64,000 nucleotides of DNA from Glycine soja (GCF_004193775.1 NC_041019.1:52675928-52739927), one strand, 5' to 3'. Shown: positions 11,798 to 24,769, counted from the stretch's first letter. Notes: a model not told the origin generated them from the sequence alone. Translations and numbers: made by a program.

Positions 11798-12438
11798 CAA
11801 ACTTCTAAGTTTGAGAGTCAAGTCCTTCTCTGCTGAAGGTGAATGAATCTTTAGTTGACACATTAGGACTTCCCTGAAGAGTAAGACCTCCAACGAGACT
11901 TTTAATGCACCCTCAGCAAGTGAAAGAATCTTCTGCCATAGCTTCGCAGTGTGTAATTTCAAGGTTGAATCTACATGCTGCTGATGTTACAGCCTCTCCA
12001 CCCCAAGAACTTGTCATCCCTAAATTGTGTGGTGTGAGGGAAAACCCTTGGTTAGACTATATGGAGTATGCAGTGCTCACTCATCTCATAATAAATACCC
12101 CTCTCTTCCATTCACAAAAGTACCACACACATCTTTTTCTTTGCAAATTATTTGCTTATTCTTTTTTCTTAGACTCTCAGCAATGTCAGGAAGAGTATCC
12201 ATTGGAGATTTTGAGGACAGAAAGTTGAAGTGTTTTTGAAACACCTGTTACTGTCTTTGAAACATGACAAAAGCACCACTATGAGCGAGCCATTCTCCAT
12301 GTTCACACCTTCAAAATCACGGAGTCCTTGGGAGAATTCAGGTTCTTCTTCAAAACCTGATGATACGCAACAAGGAGTTTCATAGTGTTCAAGGCCATGG
12401 AGGACACCAAAATGAACACAAACACCAAAACCGAAGAA
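11795..12438 (+). repeat. left arm of a 1.4 kb inverted repeat
   Basis: The outer end gaccaaacttc is the exact reverse complement of the right arm's end at 13201-13211. Similarity between the arms continues inwards for the whole length, with substitutions and indels. The arm contains leader-like sequence, an ATG at 12183 opening an 18-codon frame, then more conserved sequence to an inner stem (gacaccaaaatgaaca, 12403-12418). The short frame begins MSGRVSIGDFEDRK. I do not recognise the protein of origin. Confidence 0.85.
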
Positions 12439-12439
12439 C

Positions 12440-13211
12440 CTTTTCTCCAAAGCTGTTCTTGTTCATTTTGGTGTCCTACATGGCCTTATACAGTGCAAAA
12501 CTGTGTTGCATATCAACAACTTTTGGCACAGAACATGAATCATTCCCCTGGAGACTCCGTGTTTCGAAAGGTGTGAACACGGAGCATGACTCATTCTCTA
12601 TTGCCATGTTTCAGAGATAGTAACAAAGTCCTCTTCTTGATCTTGCGGTTCAACTTTCTGTCCCTTAACATCTCGAAAGGATACTCCTTCGAACATTGTT
12701 GAGAGCCTAAGAAAGAGAAGATGAAAACATTTGCAAAGAAAAAGGCTTGTGTGGTGCTTTTGTGAAAGGAGGATATAGGGTTATTAATTATTATGAGATG
12801 AGAGTGAGCATTGCATCTAGAAGGAAAATATGCGCATGAAAATCACCTCATGCTAGACATGGTAATGGGGGTGCTTTTTCAACAAGAGCTAGAGATAAAT
12901 GATTTTGGGTTTAGACCCAAAAAATATTCATGATCACCCTTTATCCATATTCACTTGCATCATCCATGTCAAGGGTTTTCCCTTGCACCACACAATTTTT
13001 GGATGACAAATTGATGGGATATGAAGAGGCTGCAACATCTGCATGGAAATTGAACCTTGAAACTGCATGCCTGGCTATGGCAACAGATCCTTCACTTGCT
13101 GAGAGAGCATTAGAAGTGTCGTTCGTGGTTCTTCTTCTCGTGTGTGAATTAAAGATTCACCTAAAGCAGATATGAACGACTGAGCTTGACTCTCAACTCT
13201 GAAGTTTGGTC
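12440..13211 (-). repeat. right arm of the inverted repeat
   Basis: The reverse complement of this arm aligns with 11795-12438. It carries about 150 bp extra, at about 12810-12955, not present in the left arm. On the minus strand the position matching the left-arm ATG opens a 32-codon frame beginning MFEGVSFRDVKGQKVEPQ and ending in TAG. The inner stem tgttcattttggtgtc (12460-12475) is exactly complementary to 12403-12418, leaving a loop of about 41 nt. Confidence 0.85.
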
Positions 13212-15833
13212 ATTTTATGCACGTAACGTTTCCATGCATACAGTTTAAGGCAATTCAGGTGGTAATATATAAATTACATGGGGAAAGGGAATATTCTAGA
13301 GAATCTCTTGAAAATGGAAACACGTTCCAGCAGGTGATAAAAGACCATGACAATGGGGAGAAATTTATGGAAAATGTACAACAGAATCAAGCTAGTATTG
13401 ATGGAGAGGGAGAAGGACATCATAAGTAGGGAAAGATATGGCATGAGAAAATAATTAAGGAATACTGTACGTGAGAGAAATTATTAAGTAGATCCGGATT
13501 GCAATGTGTTCACAGTCTCCACCAATATTGTTATGTATTTATGTTTTTTAATTTATATTAATTACATATAATAACAATTTTTCTCATATATGTGGGATCA
13601 AAAAGTGCTAACTACCCAAACCAATGCACTACAAAATCTCAACCATTAAGTTAAAGAAGACAAAGAATGTGATTAATAGCCATATATTAGCTGTGGAGAA
13701 TACAATGTTGCAAATATATGACGATGTAGATAGAGGTTAGGATCAATTCAAGTAATGATTGTGGTATATTCCTGATCACCACTCTGGGTTGATTAACTAT
13801 AATGAAGTGAAAATATTGGAGGAAATACAATTGTCATGTTAATCAGTATTGTTAGGATATTAGTTAAGAAATTAAAATAAAAAATATTTATTATAAAAAT
13901 TATAAAAAAATGTAAAAGAAGTTATAATACATAACATAATTTTGTGTATTTTAATATAAAAAATTCTCTTTTCAGTTTGTTAATTAATGTCCTAAGTACA
14001 GAGGTTAACATTTATTTTCTTATGTTTCTTCAGTTAATTTTGTTGAAAGTTTTACTGGATTTAATTGAACTGTTAAATATAGAGTGAACCACTCATGTTT
14101 TATCTCAATAAATCCAATTTAAAATATCAAATATTCATTCAAAGGCTCTAATTCATCAATGCGTGATGCAAAAAATCCATTTCCAGATTTATCTATCTTT
14201 ACCAAGAATATCTTGGATTTTTTAAATCAAAATGATGTCTTAACACCTGTGAAATATAGACACCTCTAACTCTTATTCAAAGTGTTATCATGTTGGACGC
14301 AGTATGACATTGTCACTTGCCCGACACGTGTCCTATATTTCAACTTAGGTTTCAAACTAAAAAGTAATTTTTGTTAACTTAGACATTTAAGTTAACAATT
14401 TTTTAAGAAATCAATAATTTGTTATTATTAAAGTTATATTAAAATACATTGAGAATTACAACAAAAATATATTCTTAACACTTTTATAAAAAAAAAATTT
14501 TTAATACATAGATCAATATTCTTAGAACATTAATTAATACTTTTCATATATAAATTTTTTTTTCATCACAAAACTATTTTTCAAGTTATTAATTTTTAAA
14601 AAAAATTAGGGAAAAAATGTTATCTAGTGAATTCGGATTTTACTTTTTTTATCAATCTAGAACTTAAGAAGAAACGCAGAAAAAAAACTTAAGAAGAAAT
14701 AATAATTTTTTTATTTGAACAAATTCCAGATTCCACTGTTACAAGAATTTGTTCCGACCCCAGTTTTAATGTCAACCGGTTATTGTCGTTAATCTGCATT
14801 AATTTTGAAGACTGTTTGTAGAGGTTTTTCTATGATATTGGTATGAAATTATTTCTATGGAAAATTGTAATTAATTTTTATTATAAATGATAAACATATA
14901 TAAAATGAATATAATTTTTCTAACATAATTTATTTTATATTCAACCATCAACTAAAATTCAAATTGGGGATCATTTAGTAAAGTGGGAATCATTTAATAA
15001 AGAAACACAAATGGATGTACTTGTTGTCGGTTGTAGAGTTAACATTGGAAATTCTACTTCTTTGGCAATTATGTTCTAATTAAGAAGCAAATGAATTGCT
15101 ATAATTTGCTGCTGGTGGATCTTAACTTCGTACCACATGCTCTGATAGCATTGTTTTTGTCAAAACTATTACTAAACCAAGAAAAAGGCAAGAATAGACG
15201 ACAAAACAAATACGGTGCCGAGTAATGAAACATTGGACATTGATTGCTTTGCCACATTTGAGGGTGTTGTATAAATTGATGTGAAAATTCAGTATTTAGT
15301 TTCAGTTTTCTAAGGGGTTAAAAGTACCCTGAAACAGTATAAAATGGGCCTCTACAAGACAAGAAAAGTAAATTCAGATACTGAGAAACCGATCAAATAT
15401 ATAGTCAGTGTAGGTATCCCAACAACAACAGGTTTCAAAATTGTCTAGCTTTGTATCATATGATTCAATCTTGCTCCTAGAAATAAAAAGATTGGTTAAT
15501 TGCTAATAAGAATAAAGGAACATATCGAGGTCACTCTAAGTTTATTATATAGTACGGATAAAAATAGTGCTTTTTTTTTAAAAAAAGTAAAGTTTACTAT
15601 AGCTAGCACGGATAAGATTTTAAGTTGAACAGTTGATTCCATAAAAAAAAATTATTACACAATTTCATATCACTATATGTTTATGGTCTTTGATCAATCT
15701 TTTCACAATATAATTTAGATTTTCAATTTCCAGTGAAGAGTTATTAATTATGTGTCAATTAGAAATTGTTCCGTATCATAATAACCCTCTAGCTACCATG
15801 TAATAATTTCTCAATTTCATATCTAATAAAGAT
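13212..15833. other. AT-rich intergenic region
   Basis: No convincing gene. A 70-codon frame at 13217-13429 is polar, with a Gln/Asp/Glu-rich end, but it matches nothing I know and has no splice or promoter support. Near 14323 there is a palindromic gacacgtgtc. The rest is AT-rich sequence without clear structure. Confidence 0.4.
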
Positions 15834-16390
15834 TTTTAGAGTGGGGGGAGGGGGGATAGATTATTTTAGTTTACCTGTCATCAATTTAACCTACAAAAAC
15901 TGCATACTATTAATATATATTATACTTTCTTATCAAACAAATAGTAGAAAAAAGAGAAAGGAATTCAGAAAGGGCGAATGTAGTGCAAGATAATTACGAC
16001 TTCTTTATACCTGTGTAGCTAAATATATCACCTCAAATAAAGTTATAGAATGAATCTACAAAACCAGCAATGCATGGTCCCTCTAAACAGCTTCCAGGAT
16101 CACAAAGTTATGCAATATGAATATTGTAGTCTCGTAGAGAACCCAGAATTAAAAATGATGAGGTTAAAAAATGCTCAAGAAACCATTACTAAAGAAAATT
16201 CATTTTGTATTTGCTGGACATTTACTGTAAAAATTTGAATAAGACTCAAACTTGTAGTCCATAACTCATCAGAAACTATATTTTATGTCATAGATAATGC
16301 CACTAGCTTTTTTCAATAAAACTAATGCATCGAATCCCTTTTGAATTCAACAGTAAAGCATGCTTGAGTGAAAATAATATTAGGATAAGC

Positions 16391-16512
16391 CACTTTGTGG
16401 GATGCTCTCATGTTACACCTCTTTTATTAGTCGATTTTTTGGGATCCTCTCATATTACACCTCTTTTATTAGTGACTTTGTGGATGCTCTTATGTTACAC
16501 CTCTTTTATTAG
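16391..16512 (+). repeat. three-unit tandem minisatellite (40-42 bp)
   Basis: Three consecutive units at 16391-16430, 16431-16472 and 16473-16512 all end ttacacctcttttattag. Units one and three are nearly identical, and unit two carries two extra bases. A 117-codon frame across it is a by-product of the repeat. Confidence 0.85.
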
Positions 16513-16938
16513 CCAACAAATTAGTTCAAGTAATACATCCATAATTTCTTTTAAACAAGGTTTTCAAGTTAAGAAAAAAGACTATACACTTAAAACACTA
16601 TTATTCAATTACAATCTATCATGTATGATCAATTTATTAATTTTTACAATAATTACCTTAAAGTTATACAAATGGTGATTTGTAATTGAGATAACCTATA
16701 AAGAAATTTTACACCACCATTAAATTCAAATTTGAATCTTGTGTATCCTTAACTTTTCAATATTAGTTGTCTTTCAGTATTTTTCCAGTTATTGATTAGA
16801 TTTCTTTACACTCAAACTATCAAACCGCTTCCTTAACTGCTGCCATTATTCCTTTCAGTTATGAAATACTTTAAATCATCACGTAGTAGCATAGTGACAC
16901 TATCATCTGGGGAGGATAGCCATGGTCTAGACTCTATA

Positions 16939-16941
<3 letters not shown>

Positions 16942-17001
<60 letters not shown>
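16942..17001. repeat. (AT)n microsatellite, about 60 bp
   Basis: An uninterrupted AT dinucleotide run. This is the reason for the Tyr-Ile reading frame on the minus strand here. Confidence 0.9.
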
Positions 17002-17004
<3 letters not shown>

Positions 17005-18328
17005 CATGAAAATGGCACATCTAAGCTCCACTAGGAAGCTCGTTTTCATACACAAACAAGACAAGACCGTAAGATACCACCGTGCACATGGATAGATCAT
17101 AGTTACAACTTGCAAACATTTGTAAACATGTCAGAAAAATTGGCTTTGATGCCTTTCTCGATTCTGTATTCCTTAACAAATAGTAAAGACACATTTACTA
17201 TTATTAATGACAAATATTCTAATTCTTGATTTGTACAACCTATATCTGGAATTCTTAATATATACAATTAATGGGCTGTATCATATTCCTAACTTATACT
17301 TAACATACTAGGAAACAGAGCATTATATATCCTCTTATTAACAGTATTAAGTTTGGTAATTTAATTTACAGATTTAACATTGTGTTCCTGAATTCCTTGT
17401 ATCCAAGCTTTGTATATTCGGTTTGCTCTCATTTCAACTATACTTAAAGGACCGATCCTGCACATAATGATAATTTATGACAAAAACAAAACTTTTCTCT
17501 TTGGATTCTCTATAATATTTCAATGTATAGCTTTACAGATATATTTGGTATAATATTTCAATGTGCAGTTATTGTTGTAGCTGCAGGGGACCTCCAGCAG
17601 TTTTGAAGATATATTTGGTATAACCAATTGCAAATGAAAGAACTTTCTGCCATGAATATTATAAAAAAATGGATTTGTTATAAATGGGAGATCTGATTGC
17701 TTAATCAGTTATTAGACACATTTCTAGTTCTGAAAAAATAAAAACTCATGTAATGCAAGTAAATCACAATTATTGTAGTAAATAGTAACATGCCAAGTCT
17801 TTTCTTAGTAAGTATCAATACATCATCATCATAATAATCTATTGTGTATCAATACAACATCATAATATTCTGTTTATGTTTCATACTGATACGAAAAAAA
17901 AATTATGATTTTAATGATTTTATTTCTTTCCCACTATCCAAATTTTCTAGATCCATCCTAATAACCTATGATAAGAACAATAAGCATTATATAGAAAAAT
18001 TTTGCTACTGAAAATAATTGTACAAGAAAAAAAAATATGTAATCAACCATTTGTTTAATCTGTTGAGCATTAACAAGAGCAGTGTGCTTGCTTGAGTAAG
18101 CGATACCATGGACAAAAGAACTTCAAATCGGTATGCAAGAAATTCCACCAAAACCTTGGCCCGCATATGCTACAAAAGGAAACATATTTACACCACCAAG
18201 TGAATATGAAGGCCATATTACAGACAAAGAATTTGAATCCAATCTATAATTAGAAGCATTCCTCTATAGAAGCAGAAATTCTACATTCTTCTCTTTTTGA
18301 GCAGAACAACCCCTTTAGTTCTCTAAGA

Positions 18329-20030
18329 TCATTGCCTTGCTTCTTGTTCTCCTGAAGTTGGTTGTAAAGAGTTACTGGCTGCAGTAGGTGTAGGTTCAAC
18401 ATATCTCTCAATAGCATCGTTTCTGTCTGATGTGTGAGACTCGTCAAGGGATTGGCTCATGGTAAATGTCACAGGTCTCACATGTTTCGTTTCGGATGAG
18501 TTTTTCAACGGCAGACGGCATACTGGACAGGTGGATTGTTTCCTCAGCCATATATCAATGCAAGAAAGATGAAAAGTGTGGCCACATTTGGGCATGATGC
18601 GCAATACTTCTCTTTCTCTGTAATCTGCCAAACATATTACACACCTGTAGAAGCAACCTCAGTTATATATCTATCAAAGTGCTGCTTGTATATCATGAGC
18701 TCTTATAACAAAAATAAAAAGAACAATGTTTACTAGTAAGAATATTATTGTATCAGTTTAAAATCTTCTGTCAAGGAAAATATGTGGAACTTGTTCTCTA
18801 TGACCTACAATTGAGAGACTAAAACTTAACTGTGTGTGTTCAAGGGAACTGAAAGCCTCTTGGTTGAACTTCAAAGTAGGGATTGCATCAAGAAGAACAG
18901 GATCGGATTCAGGGTCATTAACATGATGTTCTGGCTATCAGTAAACAATGAAAAATTAAAATCTAAAGCAACCAACCTTAACAGTGCAGAATGACATAAA
19001 CTAAATTACAAATTAGACAAAGTATTCTCTTGTGATCAACCATTATATTTGGAGGGTCAAGAAACATTCAAATTCATGAGCTTGAAATTATATGAAACAT
19101 TAACAATGAAAAAGTAACACCGCCTATAGTTTCATAGCCAGTCCCAAGCCCAAGTAAAGGAGGAGGATTGTATTAGGCTCTAGGCAGTTAACATAAAACT
19201 TGTCGATATACGGGACATGGATCACACACAACAGATTTTTGCTAATGCTAGGTTGTTATCCAGAAGTAAAGTGTTGTATATGGCTACAGTACTGTGTCAA
19301 ATGAGTTAGAGCCACTGCATCAGCACCCGAATATATTGTTGCTATCTGTGAAGATTTGGTCTTTAACCAAGCCAAATGTCATTGTGCGATCTATGTAGTT
19401 GAACTCATCTTGTGGGATAAGGCTTCATTGTTGTTATTAACAATGGAAAAGTCTCCACTACAGTACAATTAGAACATTTCTGTACATCTTAGTATCTAAC
19501 CAAGACAAATGACAATCAATATTAAGGGGCAGTATACACATTCATTGATACAAATACCCAATTCTCTACATCTGATTGAAAGTTTACAGTCAAGTCGCAG
19601 GTTTACTTTTGGAAACAGAATGCAGCATTTGCATCAGAATCAAAAGTTACAAAAAACAGCAAAAAATTGCAGCTATCCTCATTCCTCATACACTAAGTTC
19701 CGGATCAGAACAATAACCAAAAGAATCATGACCAAATAAAATAGATTCCAATATTGATAAGTTTCATAAAAATTGAACATAGCACTCAAAATCTAGCCAC
19801 GTTCACAAGCAAAAAACAGTAAACGGGAAAAAGGGGCAAAGGAAGGAAAAAGGCACAGCCAAACTTACCTGTTCCATATCAATTCTTGATTCAATCTCGT
19901 ACATCATCCGAGATTCAACACCCCCTCTTAGCCTCCCACAAATGATTCTGGTGCACACAAACACAATGAAAGTGGCACTCATCCCAAACCCAATGACCGT
20001 GGTCACCAAATTGGTACCTGAACCCAACAT
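18329..20030 (-). CDS. ATL-type RING-H2 E3 ubiquitin ligase, membrane-anchored
   Basis: Three exons on the minus strand: 20030-19869, 18934-18831 and 18644-18329, with GT-AG junctions (gtaagt, gttaag donors), giving 193 residues. The start is the first in-frame ATG (MLGSGTNLVTT). Residues 8-29 form one hydrophobic segment, followed by a basic CGRLR. A DAIPTLKF segment, placed like the ATL GLD region, precedes the RING. The RING-H2 ligands are C90, C93, C109, H111, H114, C117, C128 and C131. It has the ATL hallmarks Pro two residues before C109 and W121 in CIDIWL. The tail is Ser/Thr-rich and probably disordered. ATL proteins recruit E2 enzymes to ubiquitinate membrane or membrane-associated targets; the substrate is unknown. 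A decayed partial copy lies about 7 kb away. Confidence 0.9.
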
Positions 20031-20117
20031 CTCCAACCCAAAATCCAATCCACAACACACAAACCCCAAAAGCTATAAGCACAAGTAGCAACAGAAGCAG
20101 CACCACAGCATATAGAA

Positions 20118-20137
20118 ACACACACACACACACACAC
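20118..20137. repeat. (CA)n tract in the RING-H2 gene leader
   Basis: About 20 bp of CA dinucleotides, roughly 90 bp upstream of the start codon of the minus-strand RING-H2 gene. It is likely in the 5' UTR or core promoter. Confidence 0.7.
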
Positions 20138-20176
20138 TTCACAGATTCTTCAACACAAACACATGATGGCACCCCA

Positions 20177-20182
20177 CACGTG
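20177..20182. promoter_or_regulatory. G-box (CACGTG) upstream of the RING-H2 gene
   Basis: CACGTG lies about 150 bp upstream of the start codon, in cacacgtgac, which also fits the ABRE core ACGTG. Function is inferred only from motif and position. Confidence 0.35.
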
Positions 20183-21993
20183 ACAAGTCCAAAGAGACAA
20201 GAAGAGAAGATTGAAACTAAGAGAAACAGAGAAAATAAGAGATACCCATGTCAGAAAAATGGAAACTTTAGAGGTATTCAGAGAAAAAGAGAAGAAAAAA
20301 AATAGAAATTGTGAAGAGATGGAATGGAATCACAGTGGCTTTGGTGTGACTCCAAGGGATGGTGGTGGGGGAACGTACAAGAGCATAGAGAGAGAGAAAG
20401 AGAAAAAAAAAACTTTTTTCATTATTTGGAAATTAGCAACGGTGTCGGTGGGGTCCACTGCATGAGGTGGACCCTCACAAATGTTGGGGATTTGTGGATC
20501 AGACGGTTGAGAGTGGCTGTCAATTTTTCGGCGGCAAAAGATATTAACGGTAAAAAAAAACGACGAAACAGAAACACTGGATTTTTGAGATCTGACATAT
20601 CTCAAACTTGCTTAAGCTTAAGGAGTACAAGATTTGGTGTTCTGTCTATTTTCTATTTTCTCTTGTTACATCTTTCTTGGAAAATTATTCTGATATGCAG
20701 AAAAAGTCTTTTTTAAGAATATGACATAACATACATTGAATACACCTTTCATTATATCTCAAATTACAGTAAAAAAAAGTTATTATTATGGCCCAATTAT
20801 CTTACCTTTTTAATGTTTATAATAACTCTCTTATATAGATAGATAGTATAATGTATTATTTTTTTTTATATAAAAGGAGTGTCAATATACAACAGAGTGT
20901 TTGCGAATGTATTGTTGGATTACCATAATATCGATATAGCGACTTGCTGGTATGGATAAATAATGTATTTACAATAATTAATGAGATTGATATAGGGAAA
21001 GAAAATAAAAAGAGAAATGTTGAAAGGAATTTGACCAAATCTTTAATATTAATGTATTTAAAGTTATATAGGAAAAGAAGAAGGGAGAAATATTGTATTT
21101 AACAATTAATGATATATTAAAATTATATTAGAATTTTAATTGTTCAACATTATATTAAGTACTATTGAATATAGTTACTAGAAATTATCATTCAAATAAT
21201 TAAAAACTAATAAAACAAAAAAAATTCTCTTCTGTGTTTTTTTAACAGAAGAGAATTATGTATTTATAATGTAAAAAAATTACACAATTATTTAATTATA
21301 ATTTATTATGTATAATAAGTTTCTTATTTTTAAAAATAATTTAAATGATTATTTATAATTAAATAATAATATAAAATATTTTTATAATAAGATCTACTCT
21401 TTTTTTTTTTAATCCCTTTCTCCTTGACTTTTCCTTTTTTACCACTCATCTTATCTTTGTGTGTAAGAAAGAAATATCAACAAAACTAGCGAATACATAG
21501 GTAACATCAAATTCTAGAGGATGAGCTGTTTTACTTACTTATACTTTACTTTACCTTGTGCTCTGTCTCTTTGTACCACTTCACAGTCTACTTGTTTTGG
21601 GGTAATAATAATGTTGACATTTTTTTAATATAAAGGATTTACATGTGATTTTTTTCTTGGTGCGAGAGAAAACCAGGTGTATAATCAGTTTTAAGAAGGA
21701 AAAGTTGTTTGCTATTAAGAATAAATCTAGTTTGTATTAGGTTTTAAGTTGAAATTTCAGACATATTTATCTACTCTTATATACAAGTTGTCCAATAAGA
21801 TAACCATCTTTAACGTTAATTTTTTACGTTCCTAACTTACATTTTTCTTAAGTATATATAATTGTTTGAATAAGAACGAGTGAAAATATGTTAGACTGAA
21901 TCAGGACAGATCCATCATTAAGCAAGGTCTAAAATAATTTTTGTAAATATTTTAATTTAAATAAGATAATTATAAAGTAGATCTTTTTTTTAT

Positions 21994-22032
<39 letters not shown>

Positions 22033-23750
22033 CAATATATAAGATCTTTTTGTTTAATAAAAATTAATAATAATTTTTTTTCTTAAAACTTGAGTTTTAA
22101 TTACTTTATGTTTAAGTGGATCCTATATTGAGTAATAATAGAATTAGGCAGTTTAGAGTTTATAAGACTTTAACTTATTTATATAATAGAAGTCTATTTT
22201 TAAGGTTTAATTTGACTTTATATAACCTGTTTATCAACCTATTTTGTAATAACACTTTTACTTAAAACTTAAGTCTATCTTTCAATAAATTTATAAGGTC
22301 AAGATGCTTAATATTAAAAATAAAAATAAAAATAAATATATAGCTTTAATATATTATAAAAAAATAATATAATAAAATTATTGTTTATATTTACTTTTAA
22401 AATATTTTCAAATAGTCTAAAGCCTAGTTTGTAAAAAAACTTGACCTTATTGACTACTACATTTATAAAAGAAAATCTAACCTATCCTAAATCTGATGTA
22501 GGTGGGAGGACCTGTTCTATATTCCCAACCCTATAAATTAAGGGTTGTTAAGTTAAACAATAATGATCACTCTTCACTTTATTTCTTTTTAAGAATTTGT
22601 CAGTGAGATTAACGCAATACAGTTCGGCAGTTAATGATGCTCTTATATATTCCCATCTCTGATTTATACTAAAATTAAATAATGTACTAGATCTCTTTAA
22701 TGCATATCATGTGCTGTCTTTATTGCATAATTATTCTTGTGACAAATTGCCACAGCACGAAGACCCGTGGTATCTTGTGATTTGTAAAAAGTCAATAGGC
22801 AATGAATATAGTATTTCCTTTAGATTCATATAAACAAACAAAAAAAAAACAATCTTGTATATTAACTTAAATATAAATAAACTTAATTTATTTTATTTTA
22901 TTTTATTTAATATCATCTTTTTAAAATTATTTTTTTATTTAATTTTAATTCTATTTTTAATGATTCCTTTTTATTTATTATAGCAATTTTTAATAACAAA
23001 ATATTTTAAAAATAAATTTATCTTTTACTTGAGCTTTAAAAATTAAATAATATCAACTATTTTTTTTAATTAACATGAAATTAATTATTTTCATTTATAT
23101 ATGAATTCAGAAGAGACAATAATAAAGCAAGTACTCTTATCATAATTTTTAATAGAAGTATTTTATTCATTAAGTTTTTTCATTGATTTTTTTAGGCACT
23201 CGTGAGTAAAATCTATTAATCTAACACTAACACTACCAAGAAACAAAAACTATAACGTAAAGCTGAAAGAAATGTGAATTTGTTCAAATTGATTTGTTAA
23301 AATAAGTGTTTATTCTAATAAAATAATTAATTTTATGTTTTTTTAATATATTTGTATAAAATGTTTCTGTTTTAAAAAAATATTTTTCTGCTTATTTTAA
23401 TAAATAAATTCTATTTATTTTTCAAAAAAAATATTTTAAAGTTATTTTTTTTAAGTTTAAACAAACCTAACTTAAGAAATACTTGTCTAATTCAAAATTT
23501 TCAATTTTTAAAATAAGTAACTCTTTATAATAAAATAAGAAATTATTTCATTGATGATCGTGAACACTTATCACATAAATAGGTAAATCGGTAAAAAAAA
23601 AGTTGATTTGATTTTCACAATGATCATATGCGATTTAGCATTTTGTTATTAGAGAGTAATATGTTATTTTATATTTTTTTTCATAGATTAACATTATTTG
23701 ATTATTAAATATTAATCATGAAAATTAATGTTATATTATTTTAAAGGCTC
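20183..23750. other. AT-rich intergenic region, no gene seen
   Basis: Frames at 20211-20716 are low-complexity and lie in the probable promoter of the RING-H2 gene. Beyond 20.7 kb the sequence is strongly AT-rich. An AT-rich foldback-like stretch is visible at about 23275-23470, starting ttgttcaaattg and ending gtttaaacaaacc, but its limits are uncertain. Confidence 0.4.
21996..22029. repeat. (AT)n microsatellite
   Basis: About 34 bp of AT dinucleotides. Confidence 0.9.
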
Positions 23751-24562
23751 CTTCCACCATGGAGTGATCCATGATGCACCAATTTTCAAACCATTAGATC
23801 AATTTAGTGTGTAGGATATTATGGTGCACTTTCACTATATATAGAATGATTTCTTGACCCTCTTCATGCATGATAATGGGGAGACGAGGACGGATTTAGT
23901 CTCTCACTCTCACCCCAACTCCCCAAGTTCTCCTTGCCCCTGCCCTTGGTTTCCACTATGGTCTAAAAAATAAATTCATCCTTGTTTAATTTCCACTTGG
24001 GGATTGGATTTTCCTGCTATGTCCTGTCTCCAATTCTCTCTTTTTTATTCATAAAAAATCGAAAAAAACATGATAATTTTTTTTCTAATTAAACTGAATC
24101 TATACAACATGTTAAGCTGAAATTTCATGTAAAAAATTGTTGCTCTCATTTATTGTTTTAACTTAACATGAAATTAAATAAAAATTATAAACAATTATAT
24201 ATAAGAAAAATTATAATTTCATGCATAAAACAAACATTAACGAGTAAGTAATGTCATAAAACATAAATGGCGATAAAATAAACAAAAAGCTAAAGAGAAA
24301 CATAGTCTAAACTCTAAGTCTAACAAAATGTCACAATAAAAAGTGGTTTACATGCATCATAGCATCCTCCAAAGTGAGTTCGGAAGTAATGTCACTCAAC
24401 AAATCACCTACACAAGAAATGAGCAATGAGCAAGCTATTACTAAATCAACAAGTATAGCCATTTGTGAGGAGAGTGATATGACACTAAAGAAACCATCAA
24501 ACAAAAAAGCAAGCTACGTTAGTACAGGGAAAAATGCATGACAAAGGTAAGGAAATAGATTA

Positions 24563-24769
24563 AGTAAAAAAGAGAGTTTCCAATTACAATAAATTCACCC
24601 CTCTACAATATCATCATACTTTGGTATATAAAAAAAAAAAAACTCCAATAGCACTAGAGCCCAAGCTTAGTAAAAAAGAGAGTTTCCAATTACAATAAAT
24701 TCACCCCTCTACAATATCATCATACTTTGGTATAAAAAAAAACCTCCAATAGCACTAGAGCCCAAGCTT
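24563..24769 (+). repeat. tandem duplication of a ~104 bp unit
   Basis: Unit one (24563-24668) and unit two (24669-24769) both begin agtaaaaaagagagtttcc and end gagcccaagctt. They differ mainly in the length of an internal A run (thirteen A against nine) and one base beside it. This near identity implies a recent event. Confidence 0.92.

Larger units (their letters stand above)
15834..19096 (+). repeat. segmental duplication, copy B (intact RING-H2 gene part)
   Basis: This is the partner of 10170-11797. It includes the 3' flank, exon 3, exon 2 and part of intron 1 of the RING-H2 gene, so the duplicated unit took only the 3' half of the gene. Copy B also holds a tandem minisatellite (16391-16512) and a long (AT)n tract (16942-17001) absent from copy A. 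Confidence 0.8.

Noticed and set aside
11905..13175. Several frames of 63-107 codons in the hairpin region
   Set aside because: They conflict on both strands and are not conserved between the two arms. Only the matched ATG starts in the arms align.
16833..17018. Minus-strand frame with alternating Tyr-Ile
   Set aside because: It is a translation of the (AT)n microsatellite, not a gene. The same applies to the frame at 49126-49350.
19915..20172. 85-codon hydrophobic Cys/Val frame on the minus strand
   Set aside because: It overlaps exon 1 of the RING-H2 gene in another frame, starts at a non-ATG codon and owes its Cys-Val pattern to a (CA)n tract.
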